In this document: positions 1 to 7,533 of the stretch, in pieces | How positions within the stretch are numbered: position 1 is the first letter of the stretch | Layout of the letters: each line of letters starts with the position of its first letter | Assembly (NCBI GenBank): GCA_012522875.1 | Contig: JAAYJP010000136.1 | Span: forward strand, 1-12,141 | DNA from: Clostridiales bacterium | GTDB taxonomy: Bacteria; Bacillota; Clostridia; Christensenellales; Aristaeellaceae | Reading direction: 5' to 3' | DNA: 12,141 nucleotides | Made by a program: the position numbers and the translations under genes | Notes under the pieces: model-generated | What the model saw: the letters and a program-made list of their open reading frames with translations, nothing else | Told to the model about the DNA's origin: nothing | Database searches by the model: none

Positions 1-453
1 AGCACGATTGGCATGGTAGTCATAGAGGATCACCGTACGCCGGGACACGCGGCGCATTTCAGCATATAAAATCTGCCGCCCCTCCCGGCTGAAGCCATGG
101 GCCACATGGGAGGCAAAAGCGGCGTCAAAGGATTTATCCGGAAAGAACAAAGGTTTTAACACATCGGCCTGCAGGAAACAAATGCCGCTGTTCCCAGCCT
201 TGCTTCTTCCTGCCTTAAGCATTTTTTCCGCCGGGTCAACCCCGGTGACATCGATGCCCAGGGCGAAAAGCGCAGCGCACAGAGCGCCGGTGCCGCATCC
301 AATATCAACGGCGGACAGAATTTGATCAAGCCCCAGCGCTGTGGCATGTTTATCCAGAAGCTGGGAATATCTCCTTTTCTGGAGCCCATAAAACAGGCCG
401 TATACGGGAGCTATGGCGTCAAACAACCCAGGTTTCTCAGCATCAGCACGCAT
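1..453 (-). CDS. SAM-dependent class I methyltransferase, C-terminus cut by the window edge
   Basis: The frame read down from 453 is open for 151 codons to the left edge, so this is the N-terminal part of a longer protein. It shows a class I methyltransferase Rossmann core. Motif I is VDIGCGTGALC (residues 49-59). The acidic residue after strand 2 is D73 in GVDPAEKML, and ADVLKPLFFPDKSFD (97-111) fits the next strand and loop. The start VYGLFYGLQKRRYSQLL resembles small Methyltransf_11/UbiE-like enzymes, but the acceptor substrate cannot be read from this part. The ATG shares its A with the TGA stop of the upstream nnr gene (TGATG). No good Shine-Dalgarno precedes it, so translation probably depends on coupling to nnr. 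The methyltransferase call is firm; the function is unknown. Confidence 0.85.
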   Translation of the reverse strand, partial: MRADAEKPGLFDAIAPVYGLFYGLQKRRYSQLLDKHATALGLDQILSAVDIGCGTGALCAALFALGIDVTGVDPAEKMLKAGRSKAGNSGICFLQADVLKPLFFPDKSFDAAFASHVAHGFSREGRQILYAEMRRVSRRTVILYDYHANRA

Positions 454-1943
454 CAGCTGATAGACATCTGGAGCGCATCCATCAGGCAGTCAATCACCTC
501 GCCGGTCAGCGCACCCCGGTCACCAAAGCGTATTTCAGCCATTTGTCCTGCCATTCCCAGCCAGAGGCAGGCTGTGCGGGCCGCCTCGAAAACCGAATCC
601 ATCGGTGAAGCAGCCAGAAGTGCGGACATGATACCCGTCAGGGCATCCCCGCTTCCCCCCTTTGCAAGGGCGGAGCTGCCCAGGGTATTCAGTGCTGAGG
701 ATTTGCCGTCATATATCAGGCTGCAGGTGTTTTTGAGCACCACGGTGCCCCCGTATCGGGCTTGCAGGGAGGCAGCAGCAATAAACGGGTCACTCAGGAC
801 ACTGTCAACAGAAATGCCCAGCATCCGCGCCGCCTCCCCCGGGTGGGGAGTCAGCAAGGTTTTCTGCCCGATAGCCAAAGGCTGGCGAGCCAGAAGGTTG
901 AGCGCGTCCGCGTCCAGCACTGAAGGCACATCAGCCTTGTACAACAGGCTTAGGTTCCGCCAGCTCCGCTCGTTTGCTCCCAGGCCGCAGCCCGCCGCAA
1001 AGGCCTCATAAGCGGGCAGATTTTCAAGCGCTGTTTCAACATCCAGACATATGGCGTTTGGCACCAGTGTTTGCAGAACGGGAATGATATCCCGCTCACA
1101 GGCAACATATACAATCCCCGCCCCGGCCCTCAGAGCAGCCTTGGCCGCCATGGCTGCTGCCCCTGCCATGCCCGGGCTGCCGGCATACAGCAACACCCGG
1201 CCGGCCCGGCCCTTGTGGATATATCTGGGCCGGCGGGGCAGGCGCGCTGGCAAATCAGGAGCCTCAAGGGCTGTCAGCAGACTTACCCCCTCCTCCTCAA
1301 ACACCTCATATGCTTCCTCAGGTATGGACAGGGGAGCAATTAACACTTCCCCAAGGGACTCCTGATGGGAGCTGAGGCAAAGCCCGGTTTTCATGTGCCC
1401 CAGCGTTACGGTCCAGGTGGCTTTGATGGCGATGTTCTCCACGTTGCCGGTTGCGCTGTCAAAACCGCTGGGGCAATCCACTGCCAACACCGGCACATCC
1501 CATGCATTTACCCCCTCAACCAGCCGGAACACATGCTCAGGCAGGCCGCCATGGAAACCTGTGCCAAAGACCGCATCCACAACAGCATCCGGCTGCTTGA
1601 TCAGTGGTTGCTCTGGCTGCCAGCGGGAAATCTCTGCCCCCAGCGCCCGGGTGTGGTTTAGATTGGCGATGGCAGCCGGGCTGCGCGGTTCCTCCGCCAG
1701 CAACACATGGACAACTGCCCCCGAGAGGTGTGCCATGCGGGCCAAGGCCAGGCCATCGCCCCCGTTATTGCCCGGGCCAATGAGAAAGAGCAGGTTCTTG
1801 CCCTGAACATCACCCAGCTTGGCCAGAAGCAAATCGTAAGCGCCCCGGGCTGCTTCTTCCATAAGCAAAAGGGAGGAAACCCCAAGGGAAAAGGCGCGCT
1901 CCTCCAGGGCGCGCATCTGTTTGGGACTTAGGATCAGCTTCAC
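453..1943 (-). CDS. nnr: Bifunctional NAD(P)H-hydrate epimerase / ADP-dependent NAD(P)HX dehydratase
   Basis: This repairs damaged nicotinamide cofactors: the N-terminal YjeF_N domain epimerises R- and S-NAD(P)HX, and the C-terminal ribokinase-like domain dehydrates S-NAD(P)HX back to NAD(P)H using ADP. The product has 496 residues, normal for the fused family. N-domain (about 1-210): GPGNNGGDG at 56-64, VVDAVFGTG at 121-129, and D156 in AVDCPSGFDS. C-domain (about 235-490): AGSPGMAGAAAMAAKAALRAG from 254, LDADALN at 343-349, TPHPGEAARMLG at 365-376, and the catalytic glycine-rich GGSGDALTG with D433. The GTG start at 1943 is chosen because GGAGGG lies 5 bases upstream and family similarity begins at KLILSPKQM. 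The frame stays open to an ATG at 2045, but that would overlap acpS by about 100 bases. The start lies one base after the acpS stop. Confidence 0.95.
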   Translation of the reverse strand: MKLILSPKQMRALEERAFSLGVSSLLLMEEAARGAYDLLLAKLGDVQGKNLLFLIGPGNNGGDGLALARMAHLSGAVVHVLLAEEPRSPAAIANLNHTRALGAEISRWQPEQPLIKQPDAVVDAVFGTGFHGGLPEHVFRLVEGVNAWDVPVLAVDCPSGFDSATGNVENIAIKATWTVTLGHMKTGLCLSSHQESLGEVLIAPLSIPEEAYEVFEEEGVSLLTALEAPDLPARLPRRPRYIHKGRAGRVLLYAGSPGMAGAAAMAAKAALRAGAGIVYVACERDIIPVLQTLVPNAICLDVETALENLPAYEAFAAGCGLGANERSWRNLSLLYKADVPSVLDADALNLLARQPLAIGQKTLLTPHPGEAARMLGISVDSVLSDPFIAAASLQARYGGTVVLKNTCSLIYDGKSSALNTLGSSALAKGGSGDALTGIMSALLAASPMDSVFEAARTACLWLGMAGQMAEIRFGDRGALTGEVIDCLMDALQMSIS

Positions 1944-1944
1944 G

Positions 1945-2316
1945 TCAGCCCTCCAGGACGCATACGGCGGCGGCAATTTCCCCTTCGTGGGTAATGGATA
2001 AATGGCTTGACTCAGCACCCCGCTCCGCCAATGCTTCTTTGGCAACGCCCATCACGGCATAATGGGGAGCCCCCTTGTCCGAATGGAGGATGACGATATC
2101 GGACAGTGGAATCTCGCGGAAGCCTTCTCCCAGGGCTTTGACAAAGGCCTCTTTGGCCGCGAAGCAGCCCGCCAGGGAAGCTGCCGCCATGGCTCCCTGG
2201 CCACGGATGTACCGGGCCTCCTCTGTGGCAAAATAGCGATTGAGGAACGCATCGCTCTGAAGCAGCTTCTCCATCCGCTCAATGGCGCACAGGTCGATTC
2301 CCAGGCCCTTAATCAT
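1945..2316 (-). CDS. acpS: Holo-[acyl-carrier-protein] synthase
   Basis: This transfers 4'-phosphopantetheine from CoA to the conserved serine of acyl carrier protein, activating it for fatty acid synthesis. The product has 123 residues, the usual size for trimeric AcpS. The two family signatures are present: GIDLCAIERM near the N-terminus, with metal-binding D8, and FAAKEAFVKALG (52-63), with metal-binding E56. The C-terminal strands LSITHEGEIAAAVCVLE are typical. The ATG overlaps the stop of the upstream P1 peptidase gene by 4 bases (ATGA), preceded only by a modest AAAGG, so coupled translation is likely. The stop is one base before the nnr GTG; acpS-nnr neighbours are common in Firmicutes. 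Identification is secure. Confidence 0.96.
   Translation of the reverse strand: MIKGLGIDLCAIERMEKLLQSDAFLNRYFATEEARYIRGQGAMAAASLAGCFAAKEAFVKALGEGFREIPLSDIVILHSDKGAPHYAVMGVAKEALAERGAESSHLSITHEGEIAAAVCVLEG
1949..1954 (-). promoter_or_regulatory. Ribosome binding site that fixes the nnr GTG start
   Basis: GGAGGG on the minus strand sits inside the last codons of acpS, 5 bases before the GTG at 1943. It supports that GTG over the in-frame ATG at 2045 and suggests translational coupling of nnr to acpS. Confidence 0.75.
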
Positions 2317-3269
2317 CCTTTGAGACTCAAAATCGCGTTGACCACAGCCCGGGCGGTCACCTCCTGGGCAGCGGAGCAGACCTTCATAAAGTTGACCTCC
2401 GGCAGCACCCTTTCGGTGGCCAGGGCGAACAGGGTATCCCCGTCCATCTGGGTATGGGAGGGCCTGATGGCGCGGGCCAGACCTCCGTGGCTGACATCCG
2501 CCAGGCGCGTTGCCTGATCCTTGGACAGCTTACTGTCCACCGCGATCACCCCAATGGTGGTATTGGTGCCAGGCGGTGGGATACGCACCTGGTAAGGTGC
2601 GGGGGCGGTGCCCTGGAGCAACCCATCTGCCTGTACGGCGGTGCCATCGGGCGTTCTGGCGCAGGCAAGGCATCTGCCGCTTGCCGGGTCAAACACATCG
2701 CCCACAGCGTTCACAGCGACAATGGCTCCCACCGTAACACCCTCGGGAAGGGTGATGGAGGCGGAACCGATTCCCCCTTGGTGGGGCAAGGCATTTTGCA
2801 CCAGTTTACCTACCGTGCATCCGCAGCCAGCGCCATAGGCGCCCTGCTGCAACCCCTTTCCGGCGGCGGTGGCGGCGGCCCGCCCCATGGCAGCATCCGG
2901 CGCGGCACTGGCGTCCCCAATACCCAGGTCAAATAATACAGCAGCCGGAACAATAGGCACTCGTGCGAATCCCATGTCAATGCCGATGCCTCCCTGGCTT
3001 AGAAAACGCGTTACGCCATCTGCAGCGGCCAGGCCGAATACGCTGCCGCCGGCCAACACCACGGCATGGGCCATCTCCACCAGATTGCCGGGCTTGAGGA
3101 CATCCGTCTCCCGGGTACCTGGGGCACCGCCTCTCACCGACACCCCGGCCATAGCCCCCTCCCTGGGGCACAGTATCACGGTAACGCCGGTTTTCCCCTT
3201 TTCATTATGCATCTGGCCCACGCGGATGCCATGGACCTGAGTGATATCCCCGGAATAGGGCTTGCTCAT
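2313..3269 (-). CDS. P1-family (DmpA/NylC-like) self-processing peptidase
   Basis: This is a member of the P1/DmpA family of N-terminal-nucleophile hydrolases. Known members include L-aminopeptidase D-Ala-esterase/amidase, beta-aminopeptidases and the nylon-oligomer hydrolase NylC. The product is 318 residues. The auto-cleavage site is visible as GTNTTIG (234-240): cutting between N236 and T237 would expose the catalytic threonine. Other family marks are GVSVRGGAPGTRETD (42-56), LAGGSVFGLAAADGV (72-86), VAVNAVGDV (184-192) with N187, and DGDTLFALAT (276-285), which holds the acidic pair D276/D278. No signal peptide is seen, so it is probably cytoplasmic. The ATG at 3269 has GGAGAA upstream and overlaps the preceding hydrolase stop by 4 bases. 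The natural substrate cannot be told from sequence. Confidence 0.92.
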   Translation of the reverse strand: MSKPYSGDITQVHGIRVGQMHNEKGKTGVTVILCPREGAMAGVSVRGGAPGTRETDVLKPGNLVEMAHAVVLAGGSVFGLAAADGVTRFLSQGGIGIDMGFARVPIVPAAVLFDLGIGDASAAPDAAMGRAAATAAGKGLQQGAYGAGCGCTVGKLVQNALPHQGGIGSASITLPEGVTVGAIVAVNAVGDVFDPASGRCLACARTPDGTAVQADGLLQGTAPAPYQVRIPPPGTNTTIGVIAVDSKLSKDQATRLADVSHGGLARAIRPSHTQMDGDTLFALATERVLPEVNFMKVCSAAQEVTARAVVNAILSLKG

Positions 3270-4198
3270 GCGGATTCTCCTTTCACTGGGGGGAGAGAAG
3301 CGTTCAGCCAGGCGGTCAGATCGCTGTACACTTCTTCCCGGTTGATTTCGTTGAATAACTCATGGCGGGCGCCAGCATATAACTTTACCTTTACATTCTG
3401 AAGACCTGCCTTAAAGTATTGGCCAGCAACGGTATGAACGCCTTTCCCCAGACTGCCGACCGGGTCAGCCGCACCAGACATCAAAAGCACGGGAAACTCT
3501 GCCGGCAATACCCGCAATCGGCCAAGATACGTCAATGCGTAAAGCCCGCAGAACAAATCCCTGAACCCCCCGGCAGTGAAGACAAAACCGCATGAGGGGT
3601 CAGCCACATACTTGTCCACCTCCGCCTTGTCCCGGCTAAGCCAGTCAAACGCCGTTCGGGCAGGGTGAAACGATTTGTTGTTGGCGGAAAAGGCCATGCG
3701 GTCAAGCATCCTGGAAGCTGCTTTTGGATCCCCCAGGGCGCACATGGAACCGGCCGCCAACTTGCCAAACAGGCACAGAAGCTTTGGATGCCAGCCGGTG
3801 CCGGACAGCACCAGGGCGTCTGCTCCTTTCGGATGCCTCAACACATATTCCCTGGCCAGAAAACTCCCCATGCTGTGCCCCAGCAGGATTATGGGCGCTC
3901 CTGGAATGCGTTTTCCGGCAAAGCGTATCACAGCGTCCAGGTCGCTCACCATGTTGCTCCAGCCATCGGCATCAGCGGCATAGCCTTTGATCGGCGCCTC
4001 GTCACCGTGTCCCAGGTGGTTATAACCAAAAACCGCGTAGCCGGCGGCGTTCAGCCTGTCGGCTACCCGGGCATACCTGCCGATGTGCTCCGCCATGCCA
4101 TGGGAGATAACCACGCTTCCCTTGATGGCGTCCATGGGCTCCCATAGAACCAAGCTGCGCGGATATGGGCCTTCCCGCGGAAAAGGCAGGGTAATCAC
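3266..4198 (-). CDS. Alpha/beta hydrolase, monoacylglycerol lipase / lysophospholipase-like
   Basis: A serine hydrolase of the Hydrolase_4 (serine aminopeptidase S33-like) group, 310 residues with the GTG start. The nucleophile elbow is GHSMG (107-111) with S109. The oxyanion-side motif HGMAEHIGRY (33-42) is characteristic of monoglyceride lipase/lysophospholipase L2-like members. The acid is probably D245 in SGAADPVG, and the histidine H279 in AGARHELFNE. No signal peptide or membrane segment is evident, so a cytoplasmic esterase acting on lipid or acylglycerol esters is the most reasonable inference. The GTG at 4198 was chosen because GGAGGG lies 6 bases upstream; the frame continues to an ATG at 4294, but that would lie inside trpS. 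It starts 19 bases after the trpS stop and overlaps the peptidase gene by 4 bases. Confidence 0.9.
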   Translation of the reverse strand: MITLPFPREGPYPRSLVLWEPMDAIKGSVVISHGMAEHIGRYARVADRLNAAGYAVFGYNHLGHGDEAPIKGYAADADGWSNMVSDLDAVIRFAGKRIPGAPIILLGHSMGSFLAREYVLRHPKGADALVLSGTGWHPKLLCLFGKLAAGSMCALGDPKAASRMLDRMAFSANNKSFHPARTAFDWLSRDKAEVDKYVADPSCGFVFTAGGFRDLFCGLYALTYLGRLRVLPAEFPVLLMSGAADPVGSLGKGVHTVAGQYFKAGLQNVKVKLYAGARHELFNEINREEVYSDLTAWLNASLPPVKGESA

Positions 4199-4204
4199 TT
4201 GAAT

Positions 4205-4210
4205 CCCTCC
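4205..4210 (-). promoter_or_regulatory. Ribosome binding site that fixes the hydrolase GTG start
   Basis: GGAGGG on the minus strand lies in the short trpS-hydrolase gap, 6 bases before the GTG at 4198. No in-frame ATG nearby has a comparable site. Confidence 0.75.
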
Positions 4211-4217
4211 AGGTTCT

Positions 4218-5222
4218 TCAGGGCTGATACAGCCCCAGTTTCTTATAGGCCTTCTGAAGCGTCCTTTGAGCGAGTTTCTGGGCGCGCTGGGCATTGTTCC
4301 TAAGCGTTTCAGCCAGATAGGCTTTGTCTTCCATCAGCGTGTGGAAACGTTCCTGCACAGGGGCGAGCATGGCCACCACGGCCTCCGCTGTTTCCTCTTT
4401 CAGCGCGCCATAGCCCTTGCCCTCCAAGCGCTGGCAGATTTTATCTACCTTCTCGCCTGAACAGACAGACAGGATGCCCAGCAAGTTGGATACCCCGGGC
4501 TTGTTCCTGCGGTCAAATCGGATTTCGGCATCGGAGTCGGTGACGGCACGCTTGATTTTGCGCCTGATTTCCGGGGGTGTATCGGTGAAGGAAATCATGC
4601 TGTCGTCAGAATCAGACTTGGACATCTTCTTCCCAGGCTCAGTCAGGCTCATGATTTTGGCGGTCTGCCGGGGAATATACCCCTCAGGCACCTTAAAAAC
4701 ACCCGGATGGATGGCGTTGAAGCGCTGGGCAATGTCACGTGCCAGCTCAATGTGCTGCTTTTGGTCCGCGCCTACGGGCACGACATCGGTCTGGTATAGA
4801 AGAATATCTGCTGCCATCAGCACCGGGTAGGTGAACAACCCGGCATTGATGTTATCCTGGTGTTTTTTTGCTTTGTCCTTAAACTGGGTCATCCGGGACA
4901 ACTCCCCCATGTAGGTAAAGCAATTGAGAATCCAGGCCAGTTCAGCGTGCTGCGGCACATGGCTCTGGCAATAGATGATGGATTCCGCAGGATTAAGCCC
5001 GGCAGCAATGTACATAGCGGCCAGTTCCAGCGTCTGGCGCCTCAGGCTTGCGGGCTCCTGCCTGACAGTTAAGGCATGCAGGTCCACTATGGAAAACAGG
5101 CAATCGTACTGGTCTTCCAGAAGCTTGAAATTGCGCATAGCCCCAATATAATTGCCCAGGTGGATGTGCCCCGAGGGCTGAATTCCCGAAAACAGGATGG
5201 GCTTGGGTTCGGTCTGACTCAT
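4218..5222 (-). CDS. trpS: Tryptophan--tRNA ligase
   Basis: This charges tRNA-Trp with tryptophan using ATP, in the cytoplasm. It is a class Ic aminoacyl-tRNA synthetase of 334 residues, the usual bacterial length. The HIGH-type signature is PSGHIHLGNY (16-25) and the KMSKS loop is GKKMSKSDSDDS (197-208). Between them FTYMGELSRMTQFKDK (102-117) and DVVPVGADQKQHIELARDI (146-164) are typical TrpRS active-site and dimer segments. The ATG at 5222 follows AAGAGG by about 7 bases. It lies 21 bases after kbl, so there is no room for a T-box or other leader and expression presumably comes from an upstream promoter. The assignment to TrpRS rather than TyrRS rests on the PSG-HxHLGN and GADQxxH pattern and is secure. 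Confidence 0.97.
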   Translation of the reverse strand: MSQTEPKPILFSGIQPSGHIHLGNYIGAMRNFKLLEDQYDCLFSIVDLHALTVRQEPASLRRQTLELAAMYIAAGLNPAESIIYCQSHVPQHAELAWILNCFTYMGELSRMTQFKDKAKKHQDNINAGLFTYPVLMAADILLYQTDVVPVGADQKQHIELARDIAQRFNAIHPGVFKVPEGYIPRQTAKIMSLTEPGKKMSKSDSDDSMISFTDTPPEIRRKIKRAVTDSDAEIRFDRRNKPGVSNLLGILSVCSGEKVDKICQRLEGKGYGALKEETAEAVVAMLAPVQERFHTLMEDKAYLAETLRNNAQRAQKLAQRTLQKAYKKLGLYQP

Positions 5223-5243
5223 TAGAACGCCTCTTCTTTCATG

Positions 5244-6425
5244 TTAAATATTCATGTCTTTTTTAACCCGGGCAAATGCTTCCACAGCCTGGTCCAGGTC
5301 AGAATGGCTGTGCCCGGCGCTGATCTGGGTGCGGATACGGGCCTGGCCATCCGGCACCACAGGATATGAAAAAGCGATCACATACACACCATAATCCAGC
5401 ATCCTGGCGGCGGCCTCCGCCGCCTTGTGCGCATCGTGGAACATCACCGGCACGATGGGATGCTCGCCCGGCAGCAGCTCAAAGCCGACTTTTTCCATTC
5501 CCGCGCGAAAATATCGGGCATTATCATGTACCTTATCCCTTAGTTCCGGCGTAGCTTCCAAAAGATCAATCACCTTAATCGTGGCCGCGCAGATGGCGGG
5601 CGCCAGGGTATTGGAGAACAGGTAGGGGCGGGAGCGCTGGCGAAGAAGGTCAATAATTGGCTGCCGCGCGGCAGTGAAGCCACCCGATGCCCCGCCCATG
5701 GCCTTCCCAAAGGTGCCAGTGATAATATCCACGCGCCCCATCACCCCGCAATGCTCGTGCGTGCCACGTCCCGTTTCGCCCATGAATCCTGTGGCATGGC
5801 TGTCATCCACCATCACCAGGGCATCGTACTTATCCGCCAGGTCGCAGATTTGCCGGAGCTTTGCCACATAGCCATCCATAGAAAAAACGCCATCTGTGGC
5901 AATCAGGCGGATGCGGGCGTCCTGGCTGTCTATCAAGCGTTGTTCCAGTTCCCCCATGTCTGAGTTGGCATAACGCAGCCGCCTGGCCTTTGAAAGCCTG
6001 ATGCCATCAATAATGGAAGCATGATTGAGGCTGTCGGAGATCACCACGTCTTCATCCCCTAAAAGGGTTTCATACAATCCCCCGTTGGCATCAAAGCAGG
6101 AGGAATAGAGGATCACATCATCCATCTTCAGAAAGTTGGCCATCCGGCCTTCCAGCTTTTTGTGAATCAGTTGGGTGCCGCAGATAAAGCGGACGCTGGA
6201 GAGCCCCAGGCCCCAGGTGTCATAGCTGGCTTTGGCCGCCTGTATCAATCTCCAATCATTCGAGAGCCCAAGGTAGTTATTGGCGCAAAGGTTGATGACA
6301 CCGTCCGCCTGGGTGGTGTTAATCCGCGCGCGCTGAGGGCTCGTAATCACGCGCTCGCTCTTATAGGTGCCTGCTCCCCTGATATCCGACAGTTGTTTTA
6401 CAAAATGCCCCAATGCCTGCTTCAT
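5244..6425 (-). CDS. kbl: 2-amino-3-ketobutyrate CoA ligase (glycine C-acetyltransferase)
   Basis: A PLP enzyme of the alpha-oxoamine synthase family. It cleaves 2-amino-3-ketobutyrate with CoA to glycine and acetyl-CoA, the second step of threonine degradation. The product is 393 residues, close to the standard length. Visible motifs are CANNYLGLS (47-55), SSVRFICGTQLIHKKLE (76-92), the PLP-contacting VDDSHATGF (206-214), and TGTFGKAMGGASGG (236-249), in which K241 should be the Schiff-base lysine. Related enzymes (BioF, AlaS-type) share the fold, but the close Kbl-type sequence and its place directly behind tdh make Kbl the best call. Its ATG overlaps the tdh TGA by 4 bases, with GAGAAGG upstream, so the pair should be co-translated. 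Confidence 0.96.
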   Translation of the reverse strand: MKQALGHFVKQLSDIRGAGTYKSERVITSPQRARINTTQADGVINLCANNYLGLSNDWRLIQAAKASYDTWGLGLSSVRFICGTQLIHKKLEGRMANFLKMDDVILYSSCFDANGGLYETLLGDEDVVISDSLNHASIIDGIRLSKARRLRYANSDMGELEQRLIDSQDARIRLIATDGVFSMDGYVAKLRQICDLADKYDALVMVDDSHATGFMGETGRGTHEHCGVMGRVDIITGTFGKAMGGASGGFTAARQPIIDLLRQRSRPYLFSNTLAPAICAATIKVIDLLEATPELRDKVHDNARYFRAGMEKVGFELLPGEHPIVPVMFHDAHKAAEAAARMLDYGVYVIAFSYPVVPDGQARIRTQISAGHSHSDLDQAVEAFARVKKDMNI

Positions 6426-7462
6426 GCCTTCTCACTCCATTCAAGAATGATCTTGCCGCTCATGCCCGTATTCATCACACTGAACGCCTTCTCAAAATCC
6501 TGATACCTAAAGCGGTGGGTGATCAGCGGCTTCAGGTCCAGCCCGCTTTGCACCATGGCCGCCATCTTGTACCAGGTTTCATACATTCGCCGTCCATAGA
6601 TACCTCTCAGGGTCAAACCTTTGAATATTATCCGGCTCATATCCAGTTCAGGTTTCCGGGAGAACAGGCCCAACAAGGCAATCTCCCCGCCATTTCGCAT
6701 GCCAGCCAGCATTTGATCAAGCGCTGAAACTGCCCCTGACATCTCAAGCCCGATATCAAAGCCTTCTTTCATCCTAAGCTCCCGGGTCACCTCAGCCAGA
6801 TCTTCCCGTGTCACATTCACGGTGCGCGTGGCACCCAGCTTTTTCGCAAGATCCAGGCGATAGTCGCTCAGATCTGTAATGACCACATGCCTGGCTCCTA
6901 TGTGCCGCACGATGGCTGCAGCCATCATACCAATCGGGCCGGCCCCGGTAATCAGCACATCCTCCCCCACCGCATCAAAGCTGAGCGCGGTGTGGACAGC
7001 GTTCCCCAGGGCGTCAAAGAAGGACACCACTTCGATATCTATGTTGTCTGCGATAGGGATACAGTTACTGGCGGGGATCACAAGGTATTCCGCGAAAGCC
7101 CCAGGCCGGCTCACCCCAACAGAGTAATGGTCCTTGCACCATTGGCCCCGCCCGGCGCGGCAGTTGCGGCACTGGCCACAAACGATATGCCCCTCGCCGG
7201 ATACCGTCTGCCCCTTGCGGAAGTGCTTGACCTCGCTGCCAATTTCCTCAATCTGCCCAACAAATTCATGGCCGATAACAATCGGAGGTTTGATATGTTC
7301 CTGGCTCCAGGCGTCCCAGTTATAGATGTGCAGGTCAGTGCCACAGATGGCCGTTTTTAAAATCCTGATCAACACATCCCTTGGACCGGGCGCGGGCTTC
7401 TCCACCCTGTCAAGCGCAAGGCCCGGTGAGGCGGATGGTTTTACCAATGCGTCCATCAGCAT
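6422..7462 (-). CDS. tdh: L-threonine 3-dehydrogenase (zinc-dependent)
   Basis: This oxidises L-threonine to 2-amino-3-ketobutyrate with NAD+, feeding Kbl. It is a zinc medium-chain dehydrogenase of 346 residues. Catalytic-zinc ligands are seen in ICGTDLHIYNWD (C40) and GHEFVG (H65, E66). The structural-zinc cysteines are C95, C98, C101 and C109 in VCGQCRNCRAGRGQWC. The nucleotide-binding loop is GAGPIGMMAA (173-182). The ATG at 7462 is chosen because AGGAGGG lies 8 bases upstream and the protein then starts like other Tdh enzymes (MDALVK). A second ATG two codons later is possible. The frame stays open to 7585, but that segment would lie in the preceding gene. A generic sorbitol or butanediol dehydrogenase is the alternative, made unlikely by the overlap with kbl. 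Confidence 0.95.
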   Translation of the reverse strand: MLMDALVKPSASPGLALDRVEKPAPGPRDVLIRILKTAICGTDLHIYNWDAWSQEHIKPPIVIGHEFVGQIEEIGSEVKHFRKGQTVSGEGHIVCGQCRNCRAGRGQWCKDHYSVGVSRPGAFAEYLVIPASNCIPIADNIDIEVVSFFDALGNAVHTALSFDAVGEDVLITGAGPIGMMAAAIVRHIGARHVVITDLSDYRLDLAKKLGATRTVNVTREDLAEVTRELRMKEGFDIGLEMSGAVSALDQMLAGMRNGGEIALLGLFSRKPELDMSRIIFKGLTLRGIYGRRMYETWYKMAAMVQSGLDLKPLITHRFRYQDFEKAFSVMNTGMSGKIILEWSEKA

Positions 7463-7470
7463 GCAAATAA

Positions 7471-7477
7471 CCCTCCT
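7471..7477 (-). promoter_or_regulatory. Strong ribosome binding site of tdh
   Basis: AGGAGGG on the minus strand, 8 bases before the ATG at 7462, decides the tdh start. The surrounding 71-base gap (7463-7533) is the largest break in the minus-strand block; I saw no convincing promoter or terminator hairpin in it. Confidence 0.75.
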
Positions 7478-7533
7478 ATGCTTCCGAAAGTAAATCAGTC
7501 GGTTTCCCCTGGATGTGTATGCCCCCGGAACAA

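Noticed and set aside
322..1011. Plus-strand open frame of 229 codons
   Set aside because: It lies antisense over nnr and the methyltransferase start, both of which have clear conserved motifs; its own translation is low-complexity and resembles no family.
1944..2045. Longer nnr start at an ATG at 2045
   Set aside because: It would overlap acpS by about 100 bases and adds residues with no family similarity; the GTG at 1943 has a perfect ribosome site.
2062..2936. Plus-strand open frames opposite acpS and the P1 peptidase
   Set aside because: Antisense shadows of well-supported genes with no recognisable protein content.
3665..4147. Plus-strand open frame of 160 codons
   Set aside because: Antisense to the alpha/beta hydrolase, whose catalytic triad is intact on the other strand.
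4199..4294. Longer hydrolase start at an ATG at 4294
   Set aside because: The extra 32 codons lie inside trpS; the GTG at 4198 with GGAGGG is better.
7463..7533. Terminator or promoter in the gap before tdh
   Set aside because: Only very short pairings (3-4 bases) and no convincing -10/-35 pair or T-run were found.
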